From contig KN834775.1 in NCBI GenBank assembly GCA_000827265.1, positions 312,707-376,706 of the forward strand: a stretch of 64,000 nucleotides of DNA, given 5' to 3'. The stretch comes from Collybiopsis luxurians FD-317 M1. Taxonomy: Eukaryota; Basidiomycota; Agaricomycetes; Agaricales; Omphalotaceae. The notes under the pieces are model-generated. The model was not told the origin of the DNA. It ran no database searches and saw only the letters and a program-made list of their open reading frames with translations. This document shows, one piece after another, positions 47,646-59,254 of the stretch (position 1 is the first letter of the stretch; every line of letters starts with the position of its first letter). Both the position numbers and the translations under genes were made by a program.

Positions 47646-48857
47646 ATGGGATATGCGCAAAGACGGTTCGTGTCCACGGCGACAAAGCTATCGTCTTCAT
47701 TGTCGACTGCGCACCTCCAGAAATTCCCTCCAAAAGAACTGCTGTTCGTCAAAGGCAGAGAAATTCCGACTGAACCTTCCATAGACCCAGAAACCTGGGC
47801 TTCCTTACAACCTCCGCCTCCCACTGCTCTATCTGCTTTTGCTCACAGAATAGGACTTTCCTCTGTCTTTTCCTCGCCCCAAGTCATACAACAAGTATGC
47901 ACCCATCCTTCCTTCCTCCAACTCCTCAAGCAGCATAAGCCGCACGAGCAAGCTCCCGCAACGAATAGTCAACTAGCTGCAATTGGAAACTCGTTAATGG
48001 GCCTATTTGCAACTGAATATGTTCGCGCTACGTATCCATATCTTCCAACGCGTGTCATGAAGGCAGCCGTGACTGCCCATGTTGGCCCATTACCTTGTGC
48101 AAATGTCGCACAAGAAATGGGTGCAACTCCTTTACTACGATGGCATAGATCAGTGCGTGACTAATTTCTCTCTCTTGAGATGGTTCCTCATAGGTTCCGC
48201 AGCGTGGATCACTGTTAAAACCTGGAGTTCTTCATTCCGACGCGTTGGCATCAATACCGAGAGCCCTAACTGCCTTGGTGTACCAACAACGTTCTCTTCC
48301 CTCTGCTCGACAATTTGTCCATACATATTTTCTCAGTCGAGAAATAGACCTGCGCGGAATGATCAAATTCCTTGATCCTAAAAAGGCGCTTCTGGAGATG
48401 GTGAAAAAGTTTCAACGAGAACCTCCGAAATCCAGGTACGGGAAAAAGTTCTTTCCTTCTTTCGTTTTCAGTTAATATCGCTGTAGATTACTCAAAGAGA
48501 CTGGTCGATATTCTAATTCACCAGTATTTGTCGTTGGTATTTTTTCGGGAGAGGATCAGCTTGGAGAGGGCTTTGGAAGTTCCTTAAAAATGGCGGAATA
48601 TCGGGTGCGTTTTCTTCTTACTTAGTTCAACTCTTAATTTTAGTTGATATTCGCCTCAGGCTGCAGAGGATGCGCTTCTACGGGTATACCTCACGCGGCG
48701 ACCATCGCATCTCGTCCAACTACCGTCACAAACATTCCCTCAGGGTGTGGGTGATGTTTTTAGAAAAGCACCTGAGGGTGCCTTTGAACCCGCAGACCTT
48801 GTCGAGTCGGAGATTATGTACGCGAGTTCGGGCAAGAGTTTTACACGTAGAGCATAA
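47646..48857 (+). CDS. MRPL3: Mitochondrial large-subunit ribosomal protein mL44 (yeast MRPL3)
   Basis: RNase III-fold plus dsRNA-binding protein of the mitochondrial 54S/39S subunit. Four exons (47646-48152, 48194-48435, 48487-48604, 48660-48857), 354 aa. The N-terminus is a typical presequence ([20 protein letters not shown]). The inactive RNase III part shows [43 protein letters not shown] and [13 protein letters not shown]. The second part has [16 protein letters not shown], and the double-stranded RNA-binding segment has [18 protein letters not shown] and [16 protein letters not shown]. All phases agree. Confidence 0.93.
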
Positions 48858-48935
48858 ATTGTAATCACGACCCTAATTGAAAATTACAACACCTACTATG
48901 CATCGTACAACTTGAACTATCCTCGTCGAAATACA

Positions 48936-51900
48936 CTACTTTAACGATGTATACTGCGAACATGTGAGCCCTTCATGGAGTTGAACATGACATGAGCTGC
49001 AGATACTTTCTTTACAACCCGGGCAAATGATTACTGTTCCAGGTTTACCAACTCGATAAACTGTACAGCAGCCATGGGTAGGACAGACTTTGTAATCCTG
49101 CGGGTGTGCCCAAATATAAGATAGGAAAGAATGTTCAAGAAGATGATTTTCCAAATCTTCTTCGTTTGCGAGCACACTGCGGATCAATTGAAGTGAAATT
49201 GGAGAACCGCAGCGAGAAGGTTCTGCACTTTCGTTGTCAGTGACAGAGTCGATCGCTGCGATACACTCGAACGGAGTGAAAGTTGGACCTATTAACGACT
49301 TGAACCAAAGCTTGAGACAGCTTTTGCAGAATCGGTGGTTGCACGCCAACAAAGCAGCTTCCACGGCTGGATCTGAAAAGCAAAGGCGGCAAGCGTTTTC
49401 AGATATTGAGGGTAAGGCATCATTCTCGATCTCGAATTTTGAAATCATCGCCCACGGTCGCTCATAGTCGTCAACATTTCCGCGTACAATCAGAGTCCTT
49501 GACGCAAAGTCGAATTGTAACCGGTTAGATGCCTCTAGGTGGTACCCAGCACGTATCATGCCGCCCATACATCCATCCGATACTCCAGTGGTGAAAATAG
49601 ACTTCTCCACTAGATCCAAGAGATCGCGCAAAGTTTCCTTCCCCTTCTTTCGACCGTTCTCATTTCCAAATATCAAGACGTTCCGGTTGCGGAAATCCCT
49701 CTCGATGTAAAAGGCTCTATCCTCTTTCTTTCCTCCGTTTATCTCTTCAAACTTCCTACTGCTGCTCGGAAGATCGAAGTAGTCGTCCCATAACGGATTG
49801 TCCTCGTCATTTAAGATAATCTCACCGCGTGTGAGAAGATTTAAATCCCTCCGAGCCTTTGAGAAGGAAGTCACATCCGACCCGGATATTCGTATCACAA
49901 CGTCATCAGTCGAATCAGAGCTGCACGCGACTTTGATACCAAGGTCAGCATAGCGGTCTCGAAGTAAGGCCAAATCTGAACGAATTACCGACACTTTCGG
50001 CTGCGGGAGGGTGTAGACTGAATAGTAGTGATGCTGAACGTTGAGACGACCACCACCTAGAAACTCTTGCTCAGAGTTATTCAGCTTTTCGATTGCCCGC
50101 AAGGCATCAGCAGGATCGGAAAACCGAGCAAAGGTCACTGCGCGGGGCTTTTCCAAGGGGGGTGATGGATCTAGAAAGAGATTTTCCAGTTCTCCGCACC
50201 CCCGAAGGAGATCTTCCAACTCGGCAGCGGGTGACGAAGTGTAAGTGGGAAGCGTCATCTCGACAACTGAGCAACCCTTAAACAACGTCGTCACCTCCCG
50301 CTTTTCAGCGCTCACGGGAAGTCCTTCAACGCGCAAAGCAAAATAGCTCTGCTTCTTGGACGGTCGCTGTGGTTTGATAACTTTGATTTTTCTCCCCTTG
50401 AGCATTTCACCATTCAACGCCTCTGCTTTTTTGAACAAGTCCATACTCTCATAGAAAACCCAAGCCGAGCGACTCGGGTTTGGATATGATATTTTTATGG
50501 ACGTTTCAGGGACCGATGGTTTCCAGTTCTGTATGGTGGGTGCTTTCGTATCCAGGTGTATCTCCACTGCCGTGCTTGGAATCACGTCAGAGTTGCGAAG
50601 TTGCCGAACCGCCTCTTCTGCTTGTTGCTGATCATCAAATCTGACTCTAATGCGGTAATTGTCGCCAATGAATTCACTCTGCGCATGTAAGACGGTACCG
50701 AAGCGCGCACAGAGAGAGGTAACCTCTTCCTCTGCCAAAGAAAGTGGAATGTTGGATATGAGGATATGGTCGGAATCGAAGGCGGTGACGATTTTCTCGG
50801 GAAGAGCGGCCTCACCATAGGTTACGTCGCAAAAGAAGTGTTGTCGGGTGATCGGAAGAGGAGTGGGCTGGTTAAACGGTCAAGTCTAAAAGTGAATGTA
50901 TACACGGACTCGATCAAACTTACCAATTCATCGTGAACAGCTTCATTGTTGTTCTGCTAGTAATTTACTTCTAGTCAAGCCACTTTGAGCCCGAATGAAA
51001 TGCCTTACCTCTTCAGCGAGCGTTGACCCTTCGGAAGCAGAGCCGTCCCTATCACCATTTAGTTCTTCCTCCGCAGGTGCATGGAGATAACGACAACGGT
51101 CTCCATATGCACAATGACCTTGGCCGAAATATTTGCACAGGAGGGTTGTTCGAGGTTGCTGATCTTGATATTCTGGCTGATCCCACTGCGAAGTGGTCCA
51201 AGCACCACCTGAAGTGTTCCAAGTATCGTCTGCCGTGTTCCAAGTATCATCTGTCGTGTTCCATTCCGCAGAGGATTGGCTTTCGACAGCCCCGTCTCCT
51301 TCCAGTTCTTCAGGAGAACACTCGACATTGTCCTGCTCCCCCGTGTCCCCGGAGTAGTCCGCCAGGTTACCGGCAGTAGTTGAGTCATCATCAAGCTGAT
51401 CCACATTTTTCCGTTCGTCCTCCCCTCCTTCAGGGAAGTCCTCGTTCTCTGCAAGATTTGATGGAGTATCATTTAGCTCTCTTTCTGAATCATCACCGGA
51501 AATAGGCGCGACGGTCTGGGCGTCGTGCTCTTCGCTTTGCTCTCCTTCTGGACCATCCCAAAAAGCAGGCACGACGGTCTTAGCGTCATCATCATCTGAG
51601 ATACCGTGAACTGAATTGACATGGACGGAATCAAACTTTTGACGGGAGTCGCCAGGAGCTTCGATACCTTGCCCAGAATCGAGCTGTTCTCCATCAGTCT
51701 CACTGGGAACCGAACCGTCGTCAGCAGAGTCGAGCCGCGGTGAAGGGTCAGCAGAAGCTACTTGGACGCTAGGGCGGGCAGGACTGTTCTGTGATGATCC
51801 TCTCGAGCTAGATACGCCCACGCTTTGGTTCCGATTTCTGCGATCTTTGAGATGCGATGGGGTTTCCCTCCTTCTATCCGTGTCCCGGGGCTCCATCCTG

Positions 51901-53559
51901 CGACTTGATGAGTCTCTTCCCTTGCCGTCTTTTTGGCGTTTCCTCGTATCGTCCTTGTCTCCGTCCCGCTTCTTAGATTTGTCGTGTCGTTCGGATGTAG
52001 CTGAAGTGGAATTAGATTCTTCTCCCCACCAACTTGTACTTGTCTCGCCCCATTTCGACCAATCCTGGTCCGTACCCCACCTATCTGTGGAACTATTGTT
52101 CGTGTCCCAGGCAGATGAGCTCGAAGATGAAGGGTCATCCTCCACATCCCACTTGCCAGTTTCCTCCGAAGAATCACTCGTGCCCCAGCCATAGTCCTCA
52201 TCTTTTGGAGCTTGATCGGCAGTAGAAGGGTTCGATGAATTCGGTTCGGCATTGGCGACAGAGGTATGCAGAAAGAGGCATCTGTCCCCATATTTGCATG
52301 ACTTTGATAGTTTCCAAAACTTGCATTCCTTTTTTGCTGGCGCGGGGACGGATATCTGCCGAGGTTCCTCTCCGCTGGATGGAACTAGAGCGTAAGCAGT
52401 AGTTGGTTGCTCAATCCCGGTACCACCGAGTTGCTGTGACTCTTCTTCTGTGAGATAATGCCTGAAGTGACATGTCGGCCCAAAGGCACAATAGCCAAGG
52501 AGAAAATGATGTTGGCACCGGGGAACGTTTGGATCTACCGGAGAGGAGGTGGATCTCGAAGCAAAAGGAGATTTGAGAGGCGGACTGGTTGCAGGCCAAT
52601 GGGCTGGCACAGACGGAGGGTAGAACGAATATGTGGGTATCATAGGTGCCGGAAAGTGGCTCTGAGGGTACCGGTTTGGATCAAAATATGGTGGCGCATG
52701 CATCACCAAAGGTGTTGAAGCGAAAGAATGAGATGCGTTACGAGTGGATTCTGATGAATCCGGATTTGAAGAGGAATCTAATGTTTCCAAAGAAGAATTT
52801 TCCTTTGTCACTGTAGACGGGTTACTACGATGATCTAAGTAACGGGACGATTATACCTTCTGCGTTGGCTATCTCATTTCTTATCTCTGGAGAGCGGTCG
52901 GGGATGTCTGCTGCATGATTCAGAGAAGGTTCAAGCACGCTAGCTTTAAGTTGAACGAAATATAAAATTTATAATATTCGAATAAGTTAGGCAAGGAGTT
53001 CTCTGCAGTAGAATTGTCAAAAGTATATACCGTTGTCAAGATTTGGAGAGCTGGAAGCCGGGGACGATTCTAGGGTTGACATCGGGGGCTCTGGAGACTC
53101 GGCCTGTATGCTTGTGGGGTCATACGACTGAGAAGTCGCATCGAGCACTGGTACATGGCGCGTCAATAACCGATTTTTGAAAGAAGAAAGCGCTGTAACC
53201 TTCATTAGTTGTTCCAGAGCTGTTATCCGCGAGAGACAAGGAACCGATATCTGTTGCTTCATTGAGTGCTTTTTCTGGCAAAAAAAAACGCGAAGGATCC
53301 AACCTTGATCGTGTTGGTATGGGCAGCTGAGGCCATTCCGGCATTGTCCCTTGGCGAAGAATATGCACGACAGGGTTGTTTTGCCTTCTTCGGAATGCAG
53401 ATTTAAGCATTCGTCCCCGTAGCGGCAGGTCCCGGTTAGAAAGAACTGGCAGATCTGGGGTGATGCCAAGGCAGAAGAATCATGAGCGAAACGACAGTTA
53501 TCGCCGTTCACACAAGCATTTTTTGCGAAAAAAACGCAAGAAACTTTTGGTGTTGACAT
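48936..53559 (-). CDS. Multi-CCCH zinc finger / RRM / RING-IBR protein
   Basis: Six exons give about 1,420 aa; all junctions are in phase and the pieces read as one gene. Six CCCH fingers can be seen: three in exon 1 (CVFFAKNACVNGDNCRFAH; CQFFLTGTCRYGDECLNLH; CIFFAKGQCRNGLSCPYQH), two in the large exon 4 (CQHHFLLGYCAFGPTCHFRH; CKFWKLSKSCKYGDRCLFLH) and one at its end (CKYFGQGHCAYGDRCRYLH). RRM-like regions follow in the last exon (HILISNIPLSLAEEEV; YFALRVEGLPVSAEKREV). A RING-like site (CRLCFSDP...CNHRFCKSCLKLWF) and an IBR/RING2-like site (CPGCKESICSSCHVQLHEG) close it. The linker at 52010-52200 is rich in Trp-Gly pairs. Likely an RNA-binding ubiquitin ligase; RING-IBR ligase activity is inferred, and the protein ends soon after the IBR-like fold. 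Divergent from AP-1 gamma. Confidence 0.85.
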
Positions 53560-53725
53560 CCTCAGCAACGTTAAGACGAGGTGAAGGAGGACATGGTGAT
53601 GGTGAACGATGAACGATGAACATCCTCATGGGCCTGCGCGCGCAGCTACAGCCAACCACGTGACTTTGCCTGAAAGCCTTCCTCATCCATCGTAGCCTTG
53701 CTGGCTGTCTAACAGTTCCCGAAGA
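53560..53725. promoter_or_regulatory. Short bidirectional promoter (CCCH-RING protein / AP-1 gamma)
   Basis: The 166 bases separate two divergent start codons. There are short GGTGAAGGAGG/GGTGATGG and AACGATGAACGATGAAC repeats near 53600, directly upstream of the CCCH gene. Confidence 0.45.
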
Positions 53726-56700
53726 ATGGTTTATCACAATCTCAAAGGTTTGCATTTACAACTCATTTCTCTGCTTTACATCGAGTGTTCACCTCTTTTC
53801 AGCCCTTATCAAGGGCATCCGGGGATGCAAGGTAAAGCTCAGCGTCAACTTGCATCCATTCAAATGATTAACGACGTGCAGACCGTGGCAGATGAGCGGG
53901 TACTCATTCAGCAAGAATCTGCAGCTATCCGGGCGTCTTTCAGAGAAGAAGACTCATTTGCACGTCACAACAACATTGCAAAATTACTCTATATCCATAT
54001 GCTAGGATCTCCAGCGCATTTCGGTCAGATAGAATGTCTAAAGCTCGTCGCAAGTCCACGTTTTGCAGATAAAAGGCTCGGTTATCTGGGTATCATGCTA
54101 CTGTTGGACGAGAACCAGGAGGTTTTGACCTTGGTGACCAATTCTTTGAAAAAGTACGTGACACTTCGCGCGAGCCAAAGATTATTTTGCGATCTTCATC
54201 CAGCGATATGAACCATTCAAATATGTACGCTGTTGGACTTGCACTCTGTACATTCGCAAATATTGCGTCCGAAGAGATGTCTCGAGATTTGGCCAACGAG
54301 ATAGAAAAATTGTTAGGTTCAAGTAATACTTATATCCGAAAGAAGGTGCGCGTGCCCTCTAATGCTACACTTATGTTTTCTCAGGTCAAGTAGGCAGCTC
54401 TATGTGCACTTCGAGTGATCAAGAAAGTTCCGGACCTGGCTGATCACTTTACGGTCAAAGCGAAAAATCTCCTCACCGACCGGAATCATGGCGTTCTTCT
54501 ATCATCCATTACTCTGGTCACCGAAATGGTCCAGATAGAGTCAGCTGTTCTCGACGAATTCCGAAACGTATGTAATGTTGACTTGATCAGATTTTTTCTC
54601 ATATTTTGCAGGCCGTCCCCCTCCTAGTTCGCAACCTTAAGTCGCTGGTCACCACAGGCTACAGTCCTGAACACGATGTATCTGGCATCACCGATCCGTT
54701 CCTTCAAGTCAAAATTCTTCGTCTTCTGCGATTATTAGGCAGAGGGGATGCCAAAGCCAGTGACACCATGAATGATATTTTAGCCCAGGTGCGTTCCCTC
54801 ACGACTTTGATGGTGGGCTTTTACTTATTTCCTCCACTCAGGTCGCTACCAACACGGATGGTTCCAAAAATGTTGGCAACTCGATTCTATATGAGACTGT
54901 CCTTTGTGTTTTGGACATTGAAGCTGATTCCGGTTTGCGTGTCATGGCGATCAACATTCTCGGAAAGTTCTTGAGTAATAAAGATAATAACATACGGTCC
55001 GTTCTTCAGCTGAATTTTTGAAAAATCAATTTTTCATTCCGAATCCAGATACGTTGCGCTGAACACTCTGAACAAGGTCGTCTCGATCGACACCAATGCT
55101 GTTCAGCGTCATCGGAATATAATACTGGATTGTCTTCGTGACGGAGATATCTCGATTCGACGAAGAGCCCTGGAACTATCATATGCCCTCATAAACGAGC
55201 AAAATGTCCGCATCCTCATTCGAGAACTTTTGGCGTTCTTGGAGGTTGCTGATGACGAGTTCAAATTGGGTCTAACTACCCAAATTTGCCTAGCAGCGGA
55301 GAGATTCGCTCCTAACAAGCGTTGGCATATAGACACCGTTCTGAGGGTCCTGAAACTGGTCAGTCGTTACTTTATTTACGTGGATGGGGGCTTATTTCGA
55401 ATTTTACAGGCTGGCAATTTTGTTCGGGAGGAAATCCTCTCAGCGTTCATCCGACTCGTTGCACATACGCCCGAGCTCCAGGCATACACCGCATCAAAGC
55501 TTTATACCGCTCTCAAATCTGATATATCACAAGAATCACTTACTCTTGGAGCTGCATGGGTTCTGGGCGAATACAGTGAGATCGTGCTGGAAGGTGGCCT
55601 TGTTGACGAAGAGCAACCAAAACCTGTAAGATAATTTCTTTACGTCAACGACCTTCTTCTCACTATGATTCAGATTACCGACCGAGAAATTCTTGACCTC
55701 CTTCTTTCCATCCTCGATTCGCCGTACGCCAACTATCTTACCCGTCAATACGTTCTTGCCTCCATAACCAAAATGTCTTCTCGGCCAACTACCAGCGCCA
55801 ATCAGCAAGACCGTATCGCGGAGGTGCTTGCCCAATATACGTCCACCCCTGAACTGGAACTACAACAACGGGCTGTTGAGTTCGCCAGTTTGTTTAATCT
55901 GGGACAGCTCAGGGAAGGTGTTTTGGAGCGAATGCCTCCTCCGGAGTTGAAGGTAACCGTGATGGGAGTTGGTAAGCCAGTCGTCCGAATTTCGGCCCCG
56001 TCTATTGCTTACTCGTGTGACACAGTGAGTGAAAATAAACCTGTGGGATCTAGCTCCGGTGGAGATCTCCTGGGTAGCGACGAGGTCTCATCTCCGACTA
56101 CAAATGGATCCAGTGGTGTGACTCAGCAGGATCTTCTTGCGGATATTTTCGGTACTTCTGGTGCAGAATCGATGCCATCCTCTGGTACCACCTCCGGTAC
56201 AGCCAATCCGACCCCGAAATCACAGAAGTCCACCATTGACGATATTCTCGGCCTATTCGGGAGCACTCCCTCTGCTACTCCTGCAGCGGCCGCTTCTCCG
56301 CCCAGCTTCATGACAACGACATCCTCCCCACCCCCGCCTATGGCATCAAACCCTCTTTCCGCATTTTCACTTCCTCAATCTCAATCCCCGGCACCGACAC
56401 CGACAGTGTCCGCTGCACCCGCGGCACCCGCAGCACCTCGTCTTACATCGTACACAGCGTATGAGAAGAACACCCTCAAGATAACGCTTACGCCTCAAAC
56501 TTCTCCTGCTAAACCAGGAATCGTGATGATTTTAGCGAGATTCCAGGTCTCAGGTGGAGCATCTGCTACTGGACTTACGTTCCAAGCAGCTGTACCTAAG
56601 GTATGAATAAGCAGTTCAGTATCAGATCTGGGTTACTCACGACCCTCAAGTCCCAGCAGTTGCAAATGCTGCCTATGTCTAATCCGGATGTTGCCCCAGG

Positions 56701-56915
56701 AGCGGTGGAAACTCAGCAAATGAGGGTCGTCGCGCCTGTAGGAGTAAGTTCAATTTTTTCGTCAAAATGAATTGTTGAAAGAATCTTACTTCATTTACAA
56801 AAAGAGTGCCGTCCGTCTACGCTTGCGCATATCGTATACTGTCAATGGTCAGGCTGTGCAAGACCAAGTAGACTTCTCAGGGTTTCCGCCAAACTTGACA
56901 GGAGGAGGGGCGTAA
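53726..56915 (+). CDS. APL4: AP-1 adaptor complex gamma subunit
   Basis: Large subunit of the clathrin adaptor AP-1 at the trans-Golgi and endosomes. Twelve exons, about 830 aa. The trunk is almost textbook: [99 protein letters not shown] and [14 protein letters not shown] hinge rich in Ser/Pro/Gly/Asp carries clathrin-box-like LLADIF and DILGLFG motifs. The C-terminal gamma-ear is present ([43 protein letters not shown]) and ends [11 protein letters not shown]. The start gives the usual MVYHNLKALI after splicing a very short first exon. Confidence 0.95.
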
Positions 56916-57889
56916 TGCTTATTAATATTATAGATTACTTGTTTAGTTTTCGACAGTCGTTTGCCACTTGTTTGGAATTGAGTTGAGTTTTCAATCTTTC
57001 GTCTATCAGCACTTTGTGCGTTAGAGCCTGTTATGTTAGGACTTGGTACAATCTCGGCGGGACTGTCGCGGCTCTCGTACTCGACGTGTATCAGGGAACC
57101 GGATTAGGTTTGATTATATGCTTGATATATGCAGGAGTTCGTACAGCTCATGATTCTAGAATTTATTTTTGAGTGTTTTGTGCTATGAGAAGCGAGTAAG
57201 TACTTCGAGACGAGATGTTTGGGCGGGTATTCCTATGCTGAGACTAGTGTGATTTTTGGCCAAATAGAAATCAAAGCCAAAATCCTTTCGGAGCCTGAAT
57301 GATAGACACCTGGGTGCATCCTCGTCCATTTGATTTCCGATCCACTACGGCCAATATCATACTGCTAGGGGGCAGCGGGTTACCATAGGTGCGATGAAAC
57401 AGTCTTCATGGATTCACATGGCGCTCCCTGTGCTCGATATCCAAATGCGCAAAGCAATAATATTATTACAAGCTGTTAAGATGGATTAATCACTCGTTCG
57501 TTAATACACTATCTACAGGGAATCCAAAATATAATATAATCTAATAATCTAATAACTTTCACGGACTAGTCCGCTGGACGGCCGAAAAAGCTATACTCAC
57601 GTTACTAAATCCCACTGCGACATCAGTTTGAACGCATTTCCAACGCAAGCCAGGAGAGGAATGTCGTTACCAAGTAAACGTGATGGGCACGGAGAGCAGA
57701 GGTGAACGTGTACTTTCTCCTGCAGGGATGTGATGACAGTGAGGGATTTGTTGGCATGAAGAATGACAGTCTGCAGGAGGCGTTCAGAGCTGTCGACGTC
57801 GTTCGAGCTGGCAAAAGCGCAATCTAATATCCCTCTTCCCACAACCAGGTCAAGAGAAGTGCGTGAGAGTGTGCGCCAAGCCCAGAAGG
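56916..57889. other. Convergent region after AP-1 gamma, possible Myb 3' exon
   Basis: 56916-57590 shows only UTR-like, AT-rich sequence, including a run of TAATATAATCTAATAATC-type repeats near 57530. From 57597 to about 57840 the minus strand holds a protein-like frame (SSERLLQTVILHANKSLTVI; LLACVGNAFKLMSQWDLVT, then stop) that may be a last exon of the Myb gene. I could not find an intron that joins it in phase without a stop. Confidence 0.35.
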
Positions 57890-59254
57890 TTAAGAGGGGG
57901 CAAACCATCTCCTGTGGCTGACGTGAGAGGCTGCGAAATTCCCATTGTGATGCCAAAGCTCCTTATCAGAGGGTGCGGTGTTAGAATTGTGGGAGGCGAA
58001 AGGATGATGTAAGGGTTGCTCGCTTGAGTAAGGGGAATTGAACGACGAAACTGCGAAGGTATCAGTGTGGGGATGGAATGGGGGCATTGTCCCGCCGAGA
58101 AAGTTTCGGTCAAAGTCTGCACTCTGAGTTTCGAGAGGCATATTGCTGGGATGTCTGCAACTTTTCTTAGCAAAAGCAATGAGGCTATATGAGAAGTCAT
58201 AACTTACTCTGCACCACAAGCTTGCCATATGAACTGCGTTGTGGATTGATGATATTGATTAGGCATGTAAGACGGCTCGTTCATTGCAATATGATTTGAA
58301 ATAGAAGTATCGAGAGAATTTGATAGTGGCACCCTACCACTGTATACAGAAGGATGCAGGGGCTCACCACGAGGAGAAGGATGGGCGACCAGAGCGGGGA
58401 GTCGTGAAGCCGAGGATGCGATTGGGTGAGCGAGATGGGTGTCACCTATCGGTTGCATATTAAAATCCTCTGCGATCGGTTCTTCATAAGGAGAGCTCCT
58501 GGCACTTGACTGTAAGTCATCAAGGAGCATGGGATCTGCAATGTTAGAGGTATCATGAGACACAGACTCCACGAATATCTTCTCTTGGTGCGTCGATGTG
58601 ATTATAGGTCGCTTTTCGGTTTTCGCTAACGAGCGCGTCCCGAGAAGACGACAATAACGATCTACAGACAGTATTTGAAACATATCCTGAGGCAGTTTAA
58701 AGAAAGATCTCACTTCTGCATTGTAAATCTGTACGGTTGGAAAAGTGAGTGCTGATGAGTTGCCAGCTCTTATTATGACGCTTAAAAAGCTGAAGAAGAA
58801 GCTGATCTTCTTCCTCAGTCCAGGGACCTCGGTTGATGGAGGGATTCACGACTTGACGCCAACGCTTGCTGCATTGGTCACCAGACCTGCGTCCAGAAAA
58901 TGCACGCGAAACTGCTGCCCAGTCTGAGCCATATCGATGAACAGAGTCTCGAAGGAGCGCATCTTCGTTTTCGGTCCAAGGGCCCTTTGTCAGAGAGGCG
59001 TTGAGACTACTGACCTAGCATTTCCAGATTCGTTAGCATAAAACATAGGCGTATATTCGGACTTCACTAACCCAGCGCTTTCTGCAATCCTTCGGATTGC
59101 GTCCTGGGAGATACTTTGAAATGTCACACCATCTTGGATTCTCGGGGCTGGCTTCGACACAACGTCGGAGCACGTTATCTTCAGCAGCAGTCCAGGATCT
59201 TCGAGGTCGTTGAGACATCAGGTCGTAGAAGAAGAAGTCAGAAGAGAAACACAA
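57890..59254 (-). CDS. Three-repeat Myb transcription factor
   Basis: Nuclear DNA-binding protein with three Myb/SANT repeats in tandem. Repeat 1: RRSWTAAEDNVLRRCVEASP to NPKDCRKRWV. Repeat 2: KGPWTENEDALLRDSVHRYG to DQCSKRWRQVV. Repeat 3: RGPWTEEEDQLLLQLFKRHN to DLQCRNRYCRLL. Each has the regularly spaced Trp residues, with the last position in repeat 3 varied. Four exons; introns follow RKRW, LQCR and ACGA. The tail is Ser/His/Pro-rich disorder ending HRRWFAPS at 57890. Two in-frame starts are possible, 59254 and 59218; the latter (MSQRPRRSWT) abuts repeat 1 and fits better. The real C-terminus may extend to 57597. Confidence 0.82.

Noticed and set aside
50900..50960. Two separate genes (CCCH protein and RRM/RING protein)
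   Set aside because: Two short introns and a 30-nt exon (reading NNNEAVHDEL) join the frames in phase and remove the apparent stop.
57520..57560. AT-rich repeat as an origin or transposon end
   Set aside because: Only a short TAATAATCTA-type run with no inverted ends, target duplication or ORF.
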